From contig DAOUET010000084.1 in assembly GCA_034430155.1 (NCBI GenBank), positions 1 through 6,220 on the forward strand: a DNA stretch of 6,220 nt, given 5' to 3'. The notes below the pieces were generated by a model that searched no databases, was not told where the DNA came from, and saw only the letters and a program-made list of their open reading frames with translations. The first letter of the stretch is position 1. The number at the start of each line of letters is the position of its first letter. The position numbers and the translations under genes were made by a program. Below, piece by piece: positions 6,173 to 6,220 of the stretch. Source of the stretch: DAOUET01 sp034430155. GTDB taxonomy: Bacteria; Chloroflexota; Anaerolineae; Anaerolineales; UBA4823.

Positions 6173-6220
6173 GCGTTGAAAAACACATTCTCCCTTACTT
6201 TTTTTCTGGATATCAATCTA
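6173..6220. other. Right window edge, noncoding
   Basis: A run of seven T residues at about 6200-6206 follows the small gene, but no clear stem precedes it, so a terminator is not called. Confidence 0.3.

Noticed and set aside
1..6220. CRISPR array, tRNA or rRNA, or a defence system
   Set aside because: No regularly spaced direct repeats, no tRNA cloverleaf and no rRNA signature were seen, and the only RT is a canonical group II intron protein rather than a retron or DRT type.

Overview
The window comes from a bacterium of moderate G+C content. Shine-Dalgarno sites, a textbook sigma-70 promoter, a group II intron and MFS exporters are all bacterial features. The host cannot be named from this sequence; group IIC introns next to insertion sequences and MFS exporters occur in many Firmicutes, Chloroflexota and related lineages. 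This looks like an accessory, decaying region rather than a core operon: it holds an IS transposase tail, an intron with a catalytic substitution, and two tandem transporter genes that are both interrupted.

Layout, left half. Positions 1-252 (+) are the 3' end of a DDE transposase cut by the window edge. A stand-alone DnaJ-type zinc-finger protein with four CxxCxGxG repeats follows at 430-684 (+). After an unassigned spacer there is a very good rho-independent terminator (823-856). Directly behind its T-tract lies a complete group IIC intron (about 858-2731, +). Its reverse transcriptase/maturase has the YADD motif but carries Ala in place of the motif A catalytic Asp. The intron ends with a recognisable domain V (2663-2694) and domain VI.

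Layout, right half. Two paralogous major facilitator superfamily (MFS) drug-efflux-type genes lie on the minus strand. The upstream one (5423->4141) has a one-base frameshift. The downstream one (4120->2738) has two in-frame stops. The frameshift and the first stop fall at the homologous codon, just before the conserved loop 2-3 motif (AGALVDR). The pair looks like one operon: 20 bp separate them and the second has a strong ribosome-binding site. It is driven by a consensus promoter (TTGACA, 16 bp, TATAAT) at 5581-5554, which leaves a leader of about 120 nt. That leader can encode a 24-codon peptide whose stop overlaps the GTG start of the transporter. Beyond the promoter is an A+T-rich stretch with two hairpins, then a small unrecognised gene (5963-6172, +).

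How the parts relate. Removing the intron puts the terminator hairpin 12 nt from the stop codon of the MFS operon, so the original locus was a convergent pair (zinc-finger side on +, MFS operon on -) sharing one terminator region. The intron separated them and is now transcribed convergently with the MFS operon.
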